Shown here: piece after piece, positions 63,953-64,000 of the stretch
Position numbering within the stretch: position 1 is the first letter of the stretch
Layout of the letters: each line of letters opens with the position of its first letter
NCBI GenBank assembly: GCA_036768485.1
Contig: JAVLUZ010000507.1
Location: forward strand, 2,506,064-2,570,063
Direction of reading: 5' to 3'
Length of the DNA: 64,000 nucleotides
Origin: Mermis nigrescens
Taxonomy: Eukaryota > Nematoda > Enoplea > Mermithida > Mermithidae
Made by a program: the position numbers and the translations under genes
The notes under the pieces: generated by a model
Told to the model about the DNA's origin: nothing
The model's input: only the letters and a program-made list of their open reading frames with translations
The model's database searches: none

Positions 63953-64000
63953 ATGGCAGGAAAGGTTTTGCGGACACCGCCCGCTAAATTGAAAAAACCT
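63953..64000 (+). CDS. Start of gag in a second tandem unit (runs off the window)
   Basis: ATG opens MAGKVLRTPPAKLKKP, matching the gag-like start at 56571. It is in the AAAAATGG context expected of a start. Only 16 codons are in view. Confidence 0.75.
   Translation, partial: MAGKVLRTPPAKLKKP

Larger units (their letters stand above)
55147..64000 (+). mobile_element. Ty3/Gypsy-class LTR retrotransposon with an extra exonuclease-like ORF, in tandem with a second unit
   Basis: Order: terminal repeat and leader (55147-56570), gag-like region, RT/RNase H, integrase, a DEDDy exonuclease-like region, a Pro-rich tail, then the second terminal repeat (from 62319) and a second gag start at 63953. 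The domain order RT-RNase H-integrase places it with Ty3/Gypsy. The coding region is broken by frameshifts and lacks recognisable protease and the N-terminal part of RT, so this copy is not autonomous. The two terminal repeats differ by many substitutions and indels. The element continues beyond the window. Confidence 0.9.

Overview
The window reads as nuclear DNA of a metazoan, most likely a nematode. It is AT-rich, has GT-AG introns and is crowded with transposons. Only one host gene could be recognised: the large subunit (R1/alpha) of class I ribonucleotide reductase, on the + strand from about 17.5 to 49.9 kb. It can be assembled into 15 exons whose phases all agree, giving a complete 816-residue protein. 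Its C-terminal region and the closing residues CLMCSS look nematode-like from memory; this taxonomic call is an inference.

Layout. 1-17.5 kb: no recognisable gene. It holds short inverted-repeat transposons (MITEs) and a roughly 2.9-kb element with 1-kb inverted arms (about 7.6-10.5 kb). 17.5-49.9 kb: the RRM1 exons, separated by introns up to about 6.2 kb. The introns carry at least seven non-autonomous repeat families (A-G below), a 1.5-kb minisatellite with inverted ends, a 122-bp tandem repeat, a palindromic TA-flanked element and AT-rich simple repeats. 49.9-55.1 kb: degraded repeats and a tRNA-like relic. 55.1 kb to the end: a broken Ty3/Gypsy-class LTR retrotransposon. Its gag-like region, reverse transcriptase/RNase H and integrase are followed by a DEDDy-type 3'-5' exonuclease-like region. 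The downstream terminal repeat runs into a second gag start, so two units appear to be arranged in tandem.

Repeat families as named here: A, about 200-270 bp, ends CCATACGTGGGC/GCCCAGGTGTGG, 6-bp target duplications. B, about 400 bp, ends near CATACATG. C, about 160-230 bp, ends CATACATGTAACGG, 8-bp duplications. D, about 450 bp, ends CAGTGTTTTTTTGT. E, about 170 bp, ends CAGGCACGTA, 8-bp duplications. F, 170-590 bp, ends CAGTGGCGGATC, 8-bp duplications. G, about 380-450 bp, ends CAGGCCCGTA. The 8-bp duplications with CAG-type ends suggest hAT-related MITEs.

The most unusual signals are the retroelement with an exonuclease-like ORF, and a 13-nt GC-rich hairpin, GGCGCGAAGCGCC. The hairpin recurs exactly nine times and with small changes many more times, inside several otherwise different repeat families in AT-rich DNA.
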